The notes beneath the pieces are model-generated. The model was given only the letters and a program-made list of their open reading frames with translations. It ran no database searches and was not told the DNA's origin. Position numbers and translations under genes: made by a program. Positions 50,423 through 61,523 of a stretch of DNA of 64,000 nucleotides are shown one piece after another; position 1 is the first letter of the stretch; each line of letters starts with the position of its first letter. The stretch spans positions 4,597,275 through 4,661,274 of the forward strand of contig NZ_CP020465.1 of assembly GCF_002076895.1 (NCBI RefSeq), given 5' to 3'. The stretch comes from Cognaticolwellia beringensis. GTDB taxonomy: Bacteria > Pseudomonadota > Gammaproteobacteria > Enterobacterales > Alteromonadaceae.

Positions 50423-51899
50423 TTTCACTATAAGGATGCAATTTATCAAGAGCGACAGATAAGCCATTGTCTTGAATAATACGTACATGGTTACGATCTA
50501 ACTTTCTTGCCTGAGTTACACCACATGAATGTGCTATCAACCCAACACCATATTGAATATATTTATGATAATTGGCTACTCGCTCCGCCTTACTTGTTGG
50601 GTCTAAACCTTCTTGTAACTTGAGGTTATGCGTAGTAATGCCGGTAGGACAAGTATCTTTGTTACACTGCATGGCTTGAATACAACCTAAAGAAAACATA
50701 AATCCTCTGGCTGAATTTACTGCATCAGCCCCCATCGCTATTGCCCATGCTACTTTTGAAGGAGTAATAAGCTTGCCGGCACAAATAATTTTAATGCGAT
50801 CGCGTAAACCATATTCAACCAGTAAATTAACCACTAACGGTAAACTTTCCTTTAGCGGTAAACCAACATAGTCCATTAACGGTTGCGGTGCTGCTCCTGT
50901 GCCGCCATCGGCGCTATCTATGGTGATAAAATCTGGCGCAAACTCAGCCCCTTGCAAGTTAATTTCTGCAAGTAAATCTCTTAACCATAAGGATTCGCCA
51001 ATAACCGCTTTAAATCCTACCGGTTTGCCGGTTACTACGCGAATCCGGTTTACCATCGTCAAAATATCTTTTACTGACTTTATATCTGGATGCGCATTCG
51101 GACTAATTGAATCTACACCTGGCATAATCCCCCTGATAGTAGCAATTTCTTCCGTGACTTTTTTCCCCGGTAATATGCCACCTTTGCCGGGTTTAGCCCC
51201 TTGACTCATTTTTATTTCAAACATTTTAATTTGTGGCATCGCGGCTAATGCTGCCAACATTTTATCGCACAACTGACCATGCTCATCTCGTACGCCATAT
51301 TTTGCTGTACCGATTTGAAATATAAGATCTGCACCACTGGCTAAATGGTAATCACTGACACCACCTTCACCGGTATTCATCCAACAACCGGCTTTGGCAG
51401 CACCATCTGAAAGTGCTTTAATTGCTGGTGCCGATAAAGCACCGAAACTCATGGCTGAAATATTAAAAATTGAATCGGTAATGTAAGGAACTCGGCATTG
51501 ACTACCAAAGGTAATGCAACTAGGTGTTACAGCATCTTCTTCTAGTGTTGGAAAAGCACAATTCATAAACATTATAGTGCCGGTTGGCTCAAGATTGCGT
51601 GTGGAGCCAAAAGCCACGGTACGTTCTACATTTTTTGCAGCTCGGTACACCCAACTGCGCTCTGCTCGATTAAAAGGCAGTTCTTCTCTGTCCATAGCAA
51701 AAAAATATTGTCTGAAGAACTCACCTTGCTTTTCAAACAAATATCTAAACCTACCGATGACCGGATAATTGCGACGTATCGCGTGTTTATTTTGCGTTTT
51801 ATCAACAATGTACATATAAATTATTGCTAATACTGCAACGCCTAAAAACAATATAAATAATGCCGAAAGTGTTTCTAAGTAGCCAAGCATGTTATCCAT
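50412..51899 (-). CDS. FMN-binding glutamate synthase family protein
   Basis: 495 residues. An N-terminal membrane helix (about 10-32) precedes the GltB-like FMN barrel: FGALSAPAIKALSDGAAKAGCWMNTGEGGVS, KMSQGAKPGKGGILPGKKV, ITIDSADGGTGAAPQPLMDYVGLPL and CIQAMQCNKDTCPTGI (cysteines for a 3Fe-4S cluster). The amidotransferase domain is absent, so it is a stand-alone glutamate-synthase-domain protein whose physiological reaction is not established. Confidence 0.9.
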   Translation of the reverse strand: MDNMLGYLETLSALFILFLGVAVLAIIYMYIVDKTQNKHAIRRNYPVIGRFRYLFEKQGEFFRQYFFAMDREELPFNRAERSWVYRAAKNVERTVAFGSTRNLEPTGTIMFMNCAFPTLEEDAVTPSCITFGSQCRVPYITDSIFNISAMSFGALSAPAIKALSDGAAKAGCWMNTGEGGVSDYHLASGADLIFQIGTAKYGVRDEHGQLCDKMLAALAAMPQIKMFEIKMSQGAKPGKGGILPGKKVTEEIATIRGIMPGVDSISPNAHPDIKSVKDILTMVNRIRVVTGKPVGFKAVIGESLWLRDLLAEINLQGAEFAPDFITIDSADGGTGAAPQPLMDYVGLPLKESLPLVVNLLVEYGLRDRIKIICAGKLITPSKVAWAIAMGADAVNSARGFMFSLGCIQAMQCNKDTCPTGITTHNLKLQEGLDPTSKAERVANYHKYIQYGVGLIAHSCGVTQARKLDRNHVRIIQDNGLSVALDKLHPYSETKH

Positions 51900-52082
51900 G
51901 TAATTCTCTTTAACCTTTCATTTATCTTTAGTTTATATTAAGTTCAAGTAACTTACGTCTGATATTTATTCAATGAAAACTTATAACTGTGTGAGACGAA
52001 AGTTTACGCCTTATTTATAATATTGGAGCCGTAGAAAATTTATACCTTGTAGTTAATCTTCCCTGTTATTTATATTGGTGAA

Positions 52083-52103
52083 AAGGCCTCATTGAGAGGC
52101 CTT
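52083..52103 (-). terminator. Terminator of the S9 peptidase gene
   Basis: AAGGCCTC pairs with GAGGCCTT around a 5-nt loop, 23 bp past the stop, with a short T run on the minus strand. Confidence 0.75.
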
Positions 52104-52125
52104 AACATTAACGTATTAAGTTATT

Positions 52126-54591
52126 TTATAAGGTATTTTCAAACAACTTATAAATTCTACGATATTCATTTAACCAAGAGCTAGGTTGTACAAAACCATG
52201 CGGTTCTACTGGGTAAATAGCGGTTTCAAAGTCTTGCTTTTCTAATTCAATTAATCGTTGAACTAAACGCACTGTGTCTTGGAAAAAAACATTATCGTCT
52301 ACCATAGGGGCATTAATTAATAGGGGTTTTTCTAAGCCTTCGGCAAAGTAAATTGGTGAGCTACGTTCATAAGCGATTGCGTCATCAGCGGGTGTATTCA
52401 AAATATTAGCGGTATAGCCATGGTTGTAATAGGCCCAATCTGATACTAAGCGCAGAGCAGAGCCAGACTGAAATAACTCAGGGTCGGTAAACATTGACAT
52501 CAAGGTTAAAAATCCGCCATAAGAGCCGCCATATGTCCCTACGCGTTTTGCATCAACATTGGCATTTTCAACTAACCAATTAACGCCATCACGCATATCT
52601 TGCACTTCAGGTTTACCCATATGACGATATATTGCTGTACGCCAGTCGCGGCCATAACCTTTTGATGCGCGGTAATCCATATCAATTACCACATATCCTT
52701 GCTGTACAAGCATGCTATGAAACATATATTCACGAAAGTAACCAGACCAACCTAAATGCGAGTTTTGTAAATAGCCCGCGCCATGGCTAAACATGACTGC
52801 TCTATTTTTAGTGGTGCTTTGATCGTAGCCTGTAGGTAAATAAACTTTTGAATATATCGGCTGGTCTTGATGTGATGATTCAATAGCCACGACATTAGGT
52901 GCTGCCCAAGGCATCGCCAAAAACGCTTCAGAAACTGTATGGGTTAATCGAATAGCTTCGCTATTACTAATTAAGTTTTTAACGTAAAGCTCTGGTGGTA
53001 AAGTAATTTCTGAATGTTGAATTAAAAGTTTAGATTCATCTGGGCTCAACGCATAATCGTTCATACCACCTAAATCCGTTAATGCTTTTACTTCCCCAGA
53101 GGTAAGTTCAACGTTATATATTTCATAAATACCTGGGTGCTTTTTATTAGCTTTAAAATAAATGCTTTGTTCATCTGCAGATACAGTTAGGTCATTTACT
53201 TCAAAATTACCTGTCGTTAAAGCTTTTGCTTTACCATTTATTGGCTTAACGTATAGGTGTGCATAACCACTCTCTTCTGAAAGATAATATAAACGCTCAG
53301 AATTGCTCAACCACCCCATTTCGTTAAAGCTGTAATTTATCCACGCATCATCATGTAAACGATGTTGAGAAACTAAGCTTTTTTGTTCAAAGTCGACGGT
53401 GGCTATCCAGCGGTCTTTGTTGTCCCAGGCCTCGAGCATAATAGCAACATGTTTGCCATTATCTTGCCATTGAATAGGATCCCAGCTTTGCATAACATGA
53501 ATATTACGTGCTGACTTTTGCGATTTATATTCTTTACCTTCACGCGCATAATTTTCTTTACGCACATTGGCCAGCACATCTTCATCAAAGCCCGGTAAGC
53601 TGTCGTAGTTTAATAATGCTTTCGTACCTTGGTTTAAGTCTAAAACATAAAGCTGCTCAGCATATTGACGATTATCGGCAACGCGACTGCGCACTTCTTC
53701 TGCCTTAATATGACCATCGCCAGCGATATAGTTGGGCATAATATCACTGCTTTCACGTGACGATTTTTCTGGCGCAACACTGACCACTAATTTATCGCCA
53801 GCTGGAGAAAGACTGGCATGTACAATTTTATTGTCTTTGCCAAAATAAAAGTTAGTTTGTGTCACTGTACTATTTTTAACGCGTAACTGACGTTTTTGCT
53901 CAGCGCGTAAATCTTTGTTACGCTGCTTTAACGCGACATATTCAATCAGTTCGTGCTGCTCACTCGCAATATAGCTTAGTGGTTCTGTCGCAGGCTTTTC
54001 GCCATCAGTCATTTTTAAATTTGCTAGCTCAATAATTTTTTGACTGGACATATCATGCGCATAAAAAACATTCCCAACACGATATGCAACATTGCCATTA
54101 GTTAAGAACATTGCCGATGATTCAATCGCTGACGTGTAGGTTAATTGCTGCACGTTTTGAGTAGCAAGTGCTTTAACAAAAACATTGCCTTCAAAGGTGT
54201 ATACCTCATGTGTTCTGGTATTATTTAAAATCGCATTGCTATCAGCAACAACATGCATTTGCGCTAACTTAACTAAGTCGCCATTACCTTCAGTACTGAC
54301 ATTTTTTTGCACTAAATCACGTAAAGGGTTGCCTTGTCGTTTTTGCTGATAAAATACGGTTTGGCTGTCGTCACCCCAATACCATGACTCAGGTGAACGG
54401 CCAAACCAATCAGGATCAGACATAATTTGTTCTAAGGTGATCGTTGTTGAATTTGTCATACCTGCCGAAGGTGTTGCAGCTACGTCACTGGTAATTATGG
54501 TATGACTTTCGAGTGCGACCTTTTTCTGCGCTGTTGATGCGCATGCAACTAAAGAAATACTAATAGCAGCAGCAATTAATTGTAATTTCAT
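52126..54591 (-). CDS. Exported S9-family prolyl oligopeptidase/DPP-IV-like peptidase
   Basis: 821 residues. The N-terminus is a lipoprotein signal (SISLVACAS). The middle holds a beta-propeller (about 90-540, with PESWYWGDDSQTVFYQQKR and RLYYLSEESGYAHLYV). The C-terminal alpha/beta hydrolase has the nucleophile in GTYGGSYGGFLTLM (GxSxGG type), DYRASKGYGRDWR before it and VEPHGF with the catalytic His near the end. It removes dipeptides or short peptides after proline in the periplasm or at the outer membrane. Confidence 0.92.
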   Translation of the reverse strand: MKLQLIAAAISISLVACASTAQKKVALESHTIITSDVAATPSAGMTNSTTITLEQIMSDPDWFGRSPESWYWGDDSQTVFYQQKRQGNPLRDLVQKNVSTEGNGDLVKLAQMHVVADSNAILNNTRTHEVYTFEGNVFVKALATQNVQQLTYTSAIESSAMFLTNGNVAYRVGNVFYAHDMSSQKIIELANLKMTDGEKPATEPLSYIASEQHELIEYVALKQRNKDLRAEQKRQLRVKNSTVTQTNFYFGKDNKIVHASLSPAGDKLVVSVAPEKSSRESSDIMPNYIAGDGHIKAEEVRSRVADNRQYAEQLYVLDLNQGTKALLNYDSLPGFDEDVLANVRKENYAREGKEYKSQKSARNIHVMQSWDPIQWQDNGKHVAIMLEAWDNKDRWIATVDFEQKSLVSQHRLHDDAWINYSFNEMGWLSNSERLYYLSEESGYAHLYVKPINGKAKALTTGNFEVNDLTVSADEQSIYFKANKKHPGIYEIYNVELTSGEVKALTDLGGMNDYALSPDESKLLIQHSEITLPPELYVKNLISNSEAIRLTHTVSEAFLAMPWAAPNVVAIESSHQDQPIYSKVYLPTGYDQSTTKNRAVMFSHGAGYLQNSHLGWSGYFREYMFHSMLVQQGYVVIDMDYRASKGYGRDWRTAIYRHMGKPEVQDMRDGVNWLVENANVDAKRVGTYGGSYGGFLTLMSMFTDPELFQSGSALRLVSDWAYYNHGYTANILNTPADDAIAYERSSPIYFAEGLEKPLLINAPMVDDNVFFQDTVRLVQRLIELEKQDFETAIYPVEPHGFVQPSSWLNEYRRIYKLFENTL

Positions 54592-55044
54592 AATTTATTT
54601 TTACTTATATTGGGTTACTTATTAAGGGATATTTATCTCGGCATTAGCATAAGGGGTTAATGGCTCTACAATGATTAACCTTAAATACTGCAAACTAAGC
54701 TTCAAAATTTTAATGACTAGTTATACTAAGCTATGGCTTAGTTTTCAATGTGTCTGCACAACAACACGACCAATAACGAATTTTATACGATGAAAGCCAT
54801 AATTTGTCTATATTTTAAATATACCTTTTCAAAGCGACAATATTTGGGCTTAGCGTATATCTCTGCTATAATCGCGCGCCTTGTCCTCGTCGATATGAAT
54901 CCTCGTCAATGTAAATAATGTTGAGGTGGTAAATATGACGCTATCATCAAAGTATTTGCTTTGTCGGTTAATAGGTCATTGTTAGGCTTTAAAGTGTGTA
55001 ACATCACGCTTGTCTCTATTGTAAAAAATTAATTTAGGTAATGT
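54592..55044. other. Gene-poor region upstream of ygiQ, with a possible 16-codon leader
   Basis: No full gene. At 54935-54985, a frame of 16 codons (ATG to TAG) follows GAGGTGG with good spacing, ending 59 bp before ygiQ. It encodes MTLSSKYLLCRLIGHC. It could be a leader peptide for ygiQ or chance. Otherwise only AT-rich spacer. Confidence 0.3.
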
Positions 55045-56328
55045 ATGAACTTAGCGCCAACCCAGAAAACAACTCCAAAACTATTCGATTACCCTAAATA
55101 TTGGGCAGAATGCTATGGAACAGCGCCATTTTTGCCGATGTCTCGTCAAGAAATGGAAGTGTTAGGCTGGGATAGTTGCGATATTATTTTAGTAACTGGC
55201 GATGCTTATGTTGACCATCCAAGTTTTGGTATGGCGGTTATTGGTCGTATGCTTGAATCTCAAGGATTCCGTGTTGGTATAATCGCGCAACCTGATTGGA
55301 AGACCAAAGACGCTTTCATGCAACTAGGCAAGCCTAATTTATTTTTTGGTGTAACCGCCGGCAATATGGACTCGATGATCAATCGCTACACCGCCGAACG
55401 CCGTATGCGCCATGATGATGCCTACACGCCTAACGATGAAGGTGGCAAACGCCCTGACCGCGCCGTAACCGCTTATACCCAAAAATGTAAAGAAGCCTAC
55501 AAAGGCGTGCCTATTATTATTGGTGGTATCGAAGCGAGTTTACGCCGAGTAGCTCATTATGATTATTGGTCTGACAAAGTGCGTCAATCGGTACTGTTTG
55601 ATTCGAAAGCTGATTTACTTATATACGGCAATGCCGAACGTCCGCTTATTGAAATTGCCCATCGCATTGCCAATGGCGACGATGTTAAAAACATTACCGA
55701 TGTCCGTGGTAGCGCATTTTTAGCGAACCAAGTACTACCGGGTTGGAAAGGCATAGACTCACGTAGTATTGATAAGCCTGGGAAAATTGACCCTATTTAT
55801 AGCCCTTACCAAGATATGACCTCGCCTGATTGTGCAACAACGTCGGCCGATGCTGCAGCTAAAGCCGCTGAAGAAATGGTAACAAATGCAGCGGAAAAAG
55901 ATGTAACGAAAACAGCGCAACCTATTCAGTTAAGTGAGTTTAGAGCTGCTGCCCATAAAAATGTGTCGTGGGCAGACAAGAAAAAACCATGGGAAACTAC
56001 TTATATTAACTTGCCAACCTTTGAGCAAGTAAGAGACAACAAAACCCTGTATGCCCATGCTTCACGTATTTTTCATCAAGAAGTAAACCCTACGTCTGCC
56101 AAACCATTAGTACAAAAGCACGGTAGCCGCCTTATTTGGTTAAACCCGCCAGCAAAGCCGTTATCAGAAGCTGAAATGGACGGTGTATTTGGTTTACCTT
56201 ATCAACGTGTACCTCACCCTTCATATGGTGATGCTAAAATACCTGCATACGACATGATCAAAACGTCAATCAATATTATGCGTGGTTGTTTTGGTGGTTG
56301 TACTTTTACCCTAGTAAGAGCAGCTTAG
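55045..56328 (+). pseudogene. ygiQ: YgiQ-family radical SAM protein, cut by the downstream island
   Basis: Full YgiQ proteins are about 700-770 residues; this frame stops after 427. Everything up to [16 protein letters not shown] is normal Ygi[74 protein letters not shown] and [35 protein letters not shown]. The radical SAM motif should read CFGGCTFC. Cysteines C415 and C419 are present, but the third is replaced by T422, and the sequence then reads LVRAA and TAG. Homology ends near 56307, which I take as the left island junction. The rest of ygiQ should lie past the far end of the island. Confidence 0.9.
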
Positions 56329-56406
56329 AAAATCCACCCCAATAAGTTGACTTAGAAAAAACAAGTGCTATTGTTAAAATACAATTAACAACAATAGGCT
56401 TCCATA

Positions 56407-57618
56407 ATGCCAGAAATAAAAACTATTGAATGTAGATTCGGTGTCATAGATCAACTTAAAATAGATGATGAAAAACATACATTCTCTTCGCCGACCTTAA
56501 AAAAAGTAAAAATTATTAGTGGAGCTAAAGACAAAAATATTGAAAGGCTCATGAATATAGCAATCATGGAGAAGGCTTCTCAAGTTAAAGAATCATTCAC
56601 CTATGCTAAAGCTCTCCTTTCTTGGTTAAATTTCATTGAAGCGAACAATATAAATCCCTATAAGCCGACTCCTTTACATTATAATTCACCTACCTATGGG
56701 TACAGAGAGGATTTACTACTTGATGTTAATGATAAAAATGACAAAAAATATACTACAGCGAGTTCTTACATCAATTACCTCCGAGCTTTCTATGAGTTTC
56801 TTATTAGAAATAAAGTAGTTCCCCAAAAAGGTTTCTTTAAATACGAGACAGCATCAACTGGCCACAGAAATGTTCAATCGACGGATCTTAGAATAAGGAA
56901 AGTTACAAAACATGGGGAGTCTCTAAATCCATTAAATCAAAAACAAGCCAAAAGAGCCTTACTTGTGATTAATACTATGGGTGAACGAGATCGATTATTC
57001 CTTAACCTAATGATAGGTTCAGGATTACGAAGTCAAGAATGTAATACGATGAACGCAGAGCTCTTTACTATCGAAAACCTCCATAAAGACGATTCTTTCC
57101 TCATTAATGATATTGAAATATCCCCAAGAGTAGGTGTAATGACGAAGAATGACACACCTAGAGATTTGTTTATTACCAGGCCATTTTTCGAAAGTATCAT
57201 GGACTATTTAGAATCAGAAGAATACGAAGACTTACTAACGCTGTATAAGAAAAGCAATAAGAACAAAAAAGGATACTCTCCTTTGTTTATCACAAAAACT
57301 GGTACAGCTTTCAATGAATATAACAAACGAAATGTATGGGTCAAATTTAAATATCTTTATGAAATACGATTTGGTGAAAAATTAAACCACAAACCTCATG
57401 ACATGAGGGCAACATTCGGTACTAATCTCCTTAAAATACTTACAAATGAAAAAAGCGATGTTATTGATGCATTAGGTTTTGTAAAAGAAACCATGGGTCA
57501 TAAAAATGAAGCTGTTACTTTAAGGTACATCAAGTATCTTAAGCATTCGGATATGCTTAATAAAGCCGCTGACATATTAGATAAGTTTGCCAATGAAATA
57601 ATTTTAGCTGCAGCCTAA
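56407..57618 (+). CDS. ginA: Tyrosine recombinase, GinA-like
   Basis: 403 residues. An N-terminal SAM-like domain (about 60-165) and a catalytic domain with the full set R208 (IGSGLRSQE), H331 and R334 (HKPHDMRATFG), H365 (MGHKN) and Y374 (LRYIKYL). It is therefore probably active. It is the first gene of the island's recombination operon, 79 bp past the end of truncated ygiQ. Confidence 0.82.
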   Translation: MPEIKTIECRFGVIDQLKIDDEKHTFSSPTLKKVKIISGAKDKNIERLMNIAIMEKASQVKESFTYAKALLSWLNFIEANNINPYKPTPLHYNSPTYGYREDLLLDVNDKNDKKYTTASSYINYLRAFYEFLIRNKVVPQKGFFKYETASTGHRNVQSTDLRIRKVTKHGESLNPLNQKQAKRALLVINTMGERDRLFLNLMIGSGLRSQECNTMNAELFTIENLHKDDSFLINDIEISPRVGVMTKNDTPRDLFITRPFFESIMDYLESEEYEDLLTLYKKSNKNKKGYSPLFITKTGTAFNEYNKRNVWVKFKYLYEIRFGEKLNHKPHDMRATFGTNLLKILTNEKSDVIDALGFVKETMGHKNEAVTLRYIKYLKHSDMLNKAADILDKFANEIILAAA

Positions 57619-57645
57619 ATTAAAAAACAATAGTAAGGACATCTT

Positions 57646-59412
57646 ATGAAAATAAAATATACCCCTAATTTATATATTGAAAGTAATGGGGTAGGTAATG
57701 GCGGTTCTACTTGTATTCATGATTTGAACATGTCTGCAGATAAGCAGTTTTGGAAACATCCATTATCAGCAGGTGTACAACAATCAAATTTTAACTCAAT
57801 TCCAAAAAACCATTATTGCTCCAAGTCCTATGAACTTGGAAATAACCTTTGTAAATATATAAAAAAATACAGTGTTAGTGGACGTTTAACTGTTCTTAGG
57901 GCTATCTATAATTTTTTATCATTTCAAGCTCAAAAAGGATTTGAATTAGGCAAAAGGGATGGAGTTGCTGAATGGTGTAGCCTACTTAAATCTCAAGTTT
58001 TCACTAAAGTTTATAAAGATAAAACTGCAAGCTCAATGTTGAATATGGTAAGTAAATTTTTAATCAGTCAGGGGGAACTAGGCTCCCAATATACCTATAC
58101 CTTTTCTAATGCATCAAAAGCTCATGAAGCTAACGCTAAGTACACTACTGAAGAGTTTAATCTCGCTTTACACCTTTTAATGAATTTGCAAAAAACTTAT
58201 GAAAAAGAGCTTGAACATCTCACAGAGAGAATAAAGGAAGGTAAAGCGCTAGCATCCAATATGACTAACGATCGAAGTATATTCTTTAGAGAAATGACTC
58301 TTAATATAAAAGGTACTGAGTACACATATGATGTAGGGCTTTTCAATCTTATTCGAACGTACAACCTATTAAGTTTTTTGATATTTATTTTTTATACTAT
58401 TGCTTCCAAAAAACAAATAACAGAGCTTCTCGAATCTGAAATATTCACAAATACAGATGGAGGAGTAGAAACTAATTATAAGTTCAAAGGTCGAGCTTTT
58501 AAATTTGTTCGTTATGGTATAGGTGCTAGCATCACTGTTGATTTCGAACGTTCTGGTGTGAAATGGTTTGAACGTTACTTGAACACAAGAAAGGCTTATC
58601 TAGAGTGCTTAGAAACTTCTGGAATAATTAATAATTCTCCATACCTTTTCCATCAATTTAACAACACTGGCTCATCTGTTGGATTTAACCAACTTTCCGA
58701 GTCATTCGATTCACTCTACAACAACCATCATTGGTGGAAGATTCAACAAGAATATATTGAAATCCCTCGATTTAGTGCAAGGGCAATTAAAAAATCTTCT
58801 GAGCAACTACTTGATTCATTAGGACAAGACCCTTTATTAACAACAGGGAAAGCTCAGCATGAATGGGAAACTTATCAAAGAAATTACTCCCAAGGTAATG
58901 AAATTGACATGATGAAGAATTTTTCTAATGCTCTAAACATCATGGTCACTGGTGGGACAAGCTCCCTTCCTATAGAACAACGTCAACAAATCGCTAATAA
59001 GAAAGGTATCAAGTTGGTATCTCCTGATGACAATTCATACATATCATCAGCTCACGGACTCGGTTGCAAAACTGATGATAATGAAACAAAACAACAGCGT
59101 GACTTTTTCAGAGAACAAGAGTCACAAGGACGAACGCCAAAAGTATGCGCCAATATTCTTGAATGCCTGAAGTGTGATAAGTGTGGAATCATTGATCAAG
59201 AAAGTAACTTATATGAACTTCTCTCATTTAGACAATCTATCCTACTCAATAAGGTTTTTTATTCCGGTTCAACTAAAGGATCTGAACAATACGAAAAAAT
59301 AGTTAATGGTATCAACGAAAGATTAACACTAGTGGACCAGGCAAAATTAGCGGCAGCACAAAAAAAAATAACTAATGATGGAGTCAGTGACGTATGGAAA
59401 ATAACAATTTAA
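57646..59412 (+). CDS. ginB: Large tyrosine-recombinase-like protein, GinB-like
   Basis: 588 residues, all-soluble. Residues about 80-170 form a helical arm-binding-like region; about 240-420 are strand/helix mixed with SARAIKKSSEQLL and a Trp/His-rich stretch (HQFNN, NNHHWWKIQQEY). The C-terminal part has CANILECLKCDKCG (about 505-520), a four-cysteine zinc-like motif found in the second recombinase of such trios. Catalytic residues are not as clear as in GinA. It ends 19 bp inside the next gene. Confidence 0.72.
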   Translation: MKIKYTPNLYIESNGVGNGGSTCIHDLNMSADKQFWKHPLSAGVQQSNFNSIPKNHYCSKSYELGNNLCKYIKKYSVSGRLTVLRAIYNFLSFQAQKGFELGKRDGVAEWCSLLKSQVFTKVYKDKTASSMLNMVSKFLISQGELGSQYTYTFSNASKAHEANAKYTTEEFNLALHLLMNLQKTYEKELEHLTERIKEGKALASNMTNDRSIFFREMTLNIKGTEYTYDVGLFNLIRTYNLLSFLIFIFYTIASKKQITELLESEIFTNTDGGVETNYKFKGRAFKFVRYGIGASITVDFERSGVKWFERYLNTRKAYLECLETSGIINNSPYLFHQFNNTGSSVGFNQLSESFDSLYNNHHWWKIQQEYIEIPRFSARAIKKSSEQLLDSLGQDPLLTTGKAQHEWETYQRNYSQGNEIDMMKNFSNALNIMVTGGTSSLPIEQRQQIANKKGIKLVSPDDNSYISSAHGLGCKTDDNETKQQRDFFREQESQGRTPKVCANILECLKCDKCGIIDQESNLYELLSFRQSILLNKVFYSGSTKGSEQYEKIVNGINERLTLVDQAKLAAAQKKITNDGVSDVWKITI

Positions 59413-61523
59413 CTATTAGAAAAACAGAACATGAATTCCTGCACAAACAACTCAACAATATTTTTTCTATTGAATCACGTCCCCTCGTCGTATCAAAGGA
59501 AATTGATTTTCTACCCACTATGCGGAGAACCATTACTTTTCTACAGGTTCAACAAGAATTAAGGGAGATCCCCGATGGTTTAAAAAACATGATAATTTGT
59601 CCTGCAGGTCTTGATGCTAAAGGTAACGCCTTAGCTGCAGTTCGCTTTTCATTTTCCATATGGTCATTCAAAATAAAAGGGTGTGATTGTGATCGAAAGG
59701 TCACATTTACAGGTCTGAATAAACAATTAGCGTTTGAAGTTCGTATTATTTGTCTATATATAATTTGGCTTGCCGAAAAATCAGCAAAGCTGTCTAGTGT
59801 TGTTCGGGTCGCAACTACCATTTCGTTAATCGCAAAAGCCTGTCAATCACTTGGTATTCTTTCTATATTTCATCTTCAAAATAAACAAGTAACAGACAAA
59901 CTTTTTGACCTCTTAAGAGAGCGACTAAACGAAAATAGTTTACGTAATTATGTTATTGCATTAAATAATCTAGGTAAAATGGACAACACACCGCTACAAG
60001 TCTACGGATATTCCGTTTCACGAACATTTAATAATGAATTAGGTGATACTGATGCGAATCAAACTTACTGCATGCCATTTCCTATTTTATCAAAACTTTG
60101 GTTATCATTTAAAAATTATTTTGATGACCTTACTAATAAAAACTTTATAGACTCGGCTAAAAAAATTCTATTCATAGTGGACGAGTATCATGGCGAGTCG
60201 CGTAATATAGATGACATTGACTGGTTAGAATATATCGCCAACCACCAAGATACCCTGAAATATTTTCATGAAAACTGGCATGGATTCGGTACAGGTTGTA
60301 TTGAAGATAAAATAAGAAACTCTACATCGAAAGATACTAAAAGAACTTACACCACGTTACTTAACAAAGGTGTTAACTATCATGTTGATTCAATCCAGTT
60401 CTATCATAGTTTGACTAATATATTTTCAACCTTCAAAGCTGCATGCCAAGCATACTCAGGAATGCGTATCAGCGAAGCTGGAGCTATATGTTTCAACTCA
60501 TTGTTAGATGATAAACAACATGGTTACGTCGGCATAAAATCTTTACTCAGTAAATATGCTCCAGAAGGTGGCATTGACGAACTTTGGGCGGCAGCTCCTT
60601 GGATTGTGGATATATTCCATTTTAATATAGAACTTGCGCGTGCTGTATTCAAACCTATGTATGCCAAGGATATCCAAAAAATGAATATCTGCATTAATGT
60701 TAAAGAATACAAAATGGGCAATACAATACAGGAGGTTACACCAAGAAGCTTTACAAAGTGGGCAAGAATTTGGTGTGAAGAGCACGATATCACTCTAACA
60801 AATGAGGATATTAAAGAGTTCTACTTACTTAACCAAAATATAGCTGATAAAGAACTGGTTGAACAAGAGATTTACGAAGGCGCACATTGGCCTCTTCGTT
60901 CACATCAACCTAGACGTTCTATTTCTGTTCATGGAAGACGACTGAATGTAGTGTCTGGCCAGGACATCTCATTCCAATTAAAACACCTTTATCGAACCGA
61001 AACAGATTGGTATTCGAGTGGAGGTAGTGCTAATGCCATATATAAAGCCCAAATACCTGAAATGATGAAAAATAATTACGAAAAGGAACAAGCAGAAATA
61101 TCTGCTGAATTAGCACTTCAAATTCAAGCAACCGAAGGGTTGTACGGTAAAGGCGGTAAAGTGCTCGAAGTAGCTAGAGACCTTCATGAAAGCGCAAAAG
61201 TATACCCAACATTAAAAAAAGCCACTAACATGGCATTAAGGGGTAAATCTACTTTAAAATCTTTAGGTAATGGAATGTACTGCCTTAACGGTCAAGACTG
61301 TAAAATCACAGGTATTATACAATCAGCTAAATGCAATAATAAATGTGAGAACCTAGTTGCTAGTAAAGATGCAATTAAGCACTGGCAGTCAAAATATAAC
61401 CACTACACTAATCTACTTTCCAATACAATTGATCATAAAAAGAGCGCTGCTCAAGTTGAATACCTCAAGCTTGAACAACAATTTTTTGAAGAGGCATTAG
61501 ACTATTACGGAGTAACGCTATGA
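59394..61523 (+). CDS. ginC: Large tyrosine-recombinase-like protein, GinC-like
   Basis: 709 residues. AYSGMRISEAGAI holds an Arg-I-type residue (R358), and SHQPRRSISVHGRR (about 512-525) may carry the His/Arg pair. A C-terminal cysteine region MYCLNGQDCK and CNNKCENL (about 635-660) resembles that of GinB. It starts before ginB ends and overlaps ginD by 4 bp, so the operon is translationally coupled. Confidence 0.72.
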   Translation: MENNNLTIRKTEHEFLHKQLNNIFSIESRPLVVSKEIDFLPTMRRTITFLQVQQELREIPDGLKNMIICPAGLDAKGNALAAVRFSFSIWSFKIKGCDCDRKVTFTGLNKQLAFEVRIICLYIIWLAEKSAKLSSVVRVATTISLIAKACQSLGILSIFHLQNKQVTDKLFDLLRERLNENSLRNYVIALNNLGKMDNTPLQVYGYSVSRTFNNELGDTDANQTYCMPFPILSKLWLSFKNYFDDLTNKNFIDSAKKILFIVDEYHGESRNIDDIDWLEYIANHQDTLKYFHENWHGFGTGCIEDKIRNSTSKDTKRTYTTLLNKGVNYHVDSIQFYHSLTNIFSTFKAACQAYSGMRISEAGAICFNSLLDDKQHGYVGIKSLLSKYAPEGGIDELWAAAPWIVDIFHFNIELARAVFKPMYAKDIQKMNICINVKEYKMGNTIQEVTPRSFTKWARIWCEEHDITLTNEDIKEFYLLNQNIADKELVEQEIYEGAHWPLRSHQPRRSISVHGRRLNVVSGQDISFQLKHLYRTETDWYSSGGSANAIYKAQIPEMMKNNYEKEQAEISAELALQIQATEGLYGKGGKVLEVARDLHESAKVYPTLKKATNMALRGKSTLKSLGNGMYCLNGQDCKITGIIQSAKCNNKCENLVASKDAIKHWQSKYNHYTNLLSNTIDHKKSAAQVEYLKLEQQFFEEALDYYGVTL

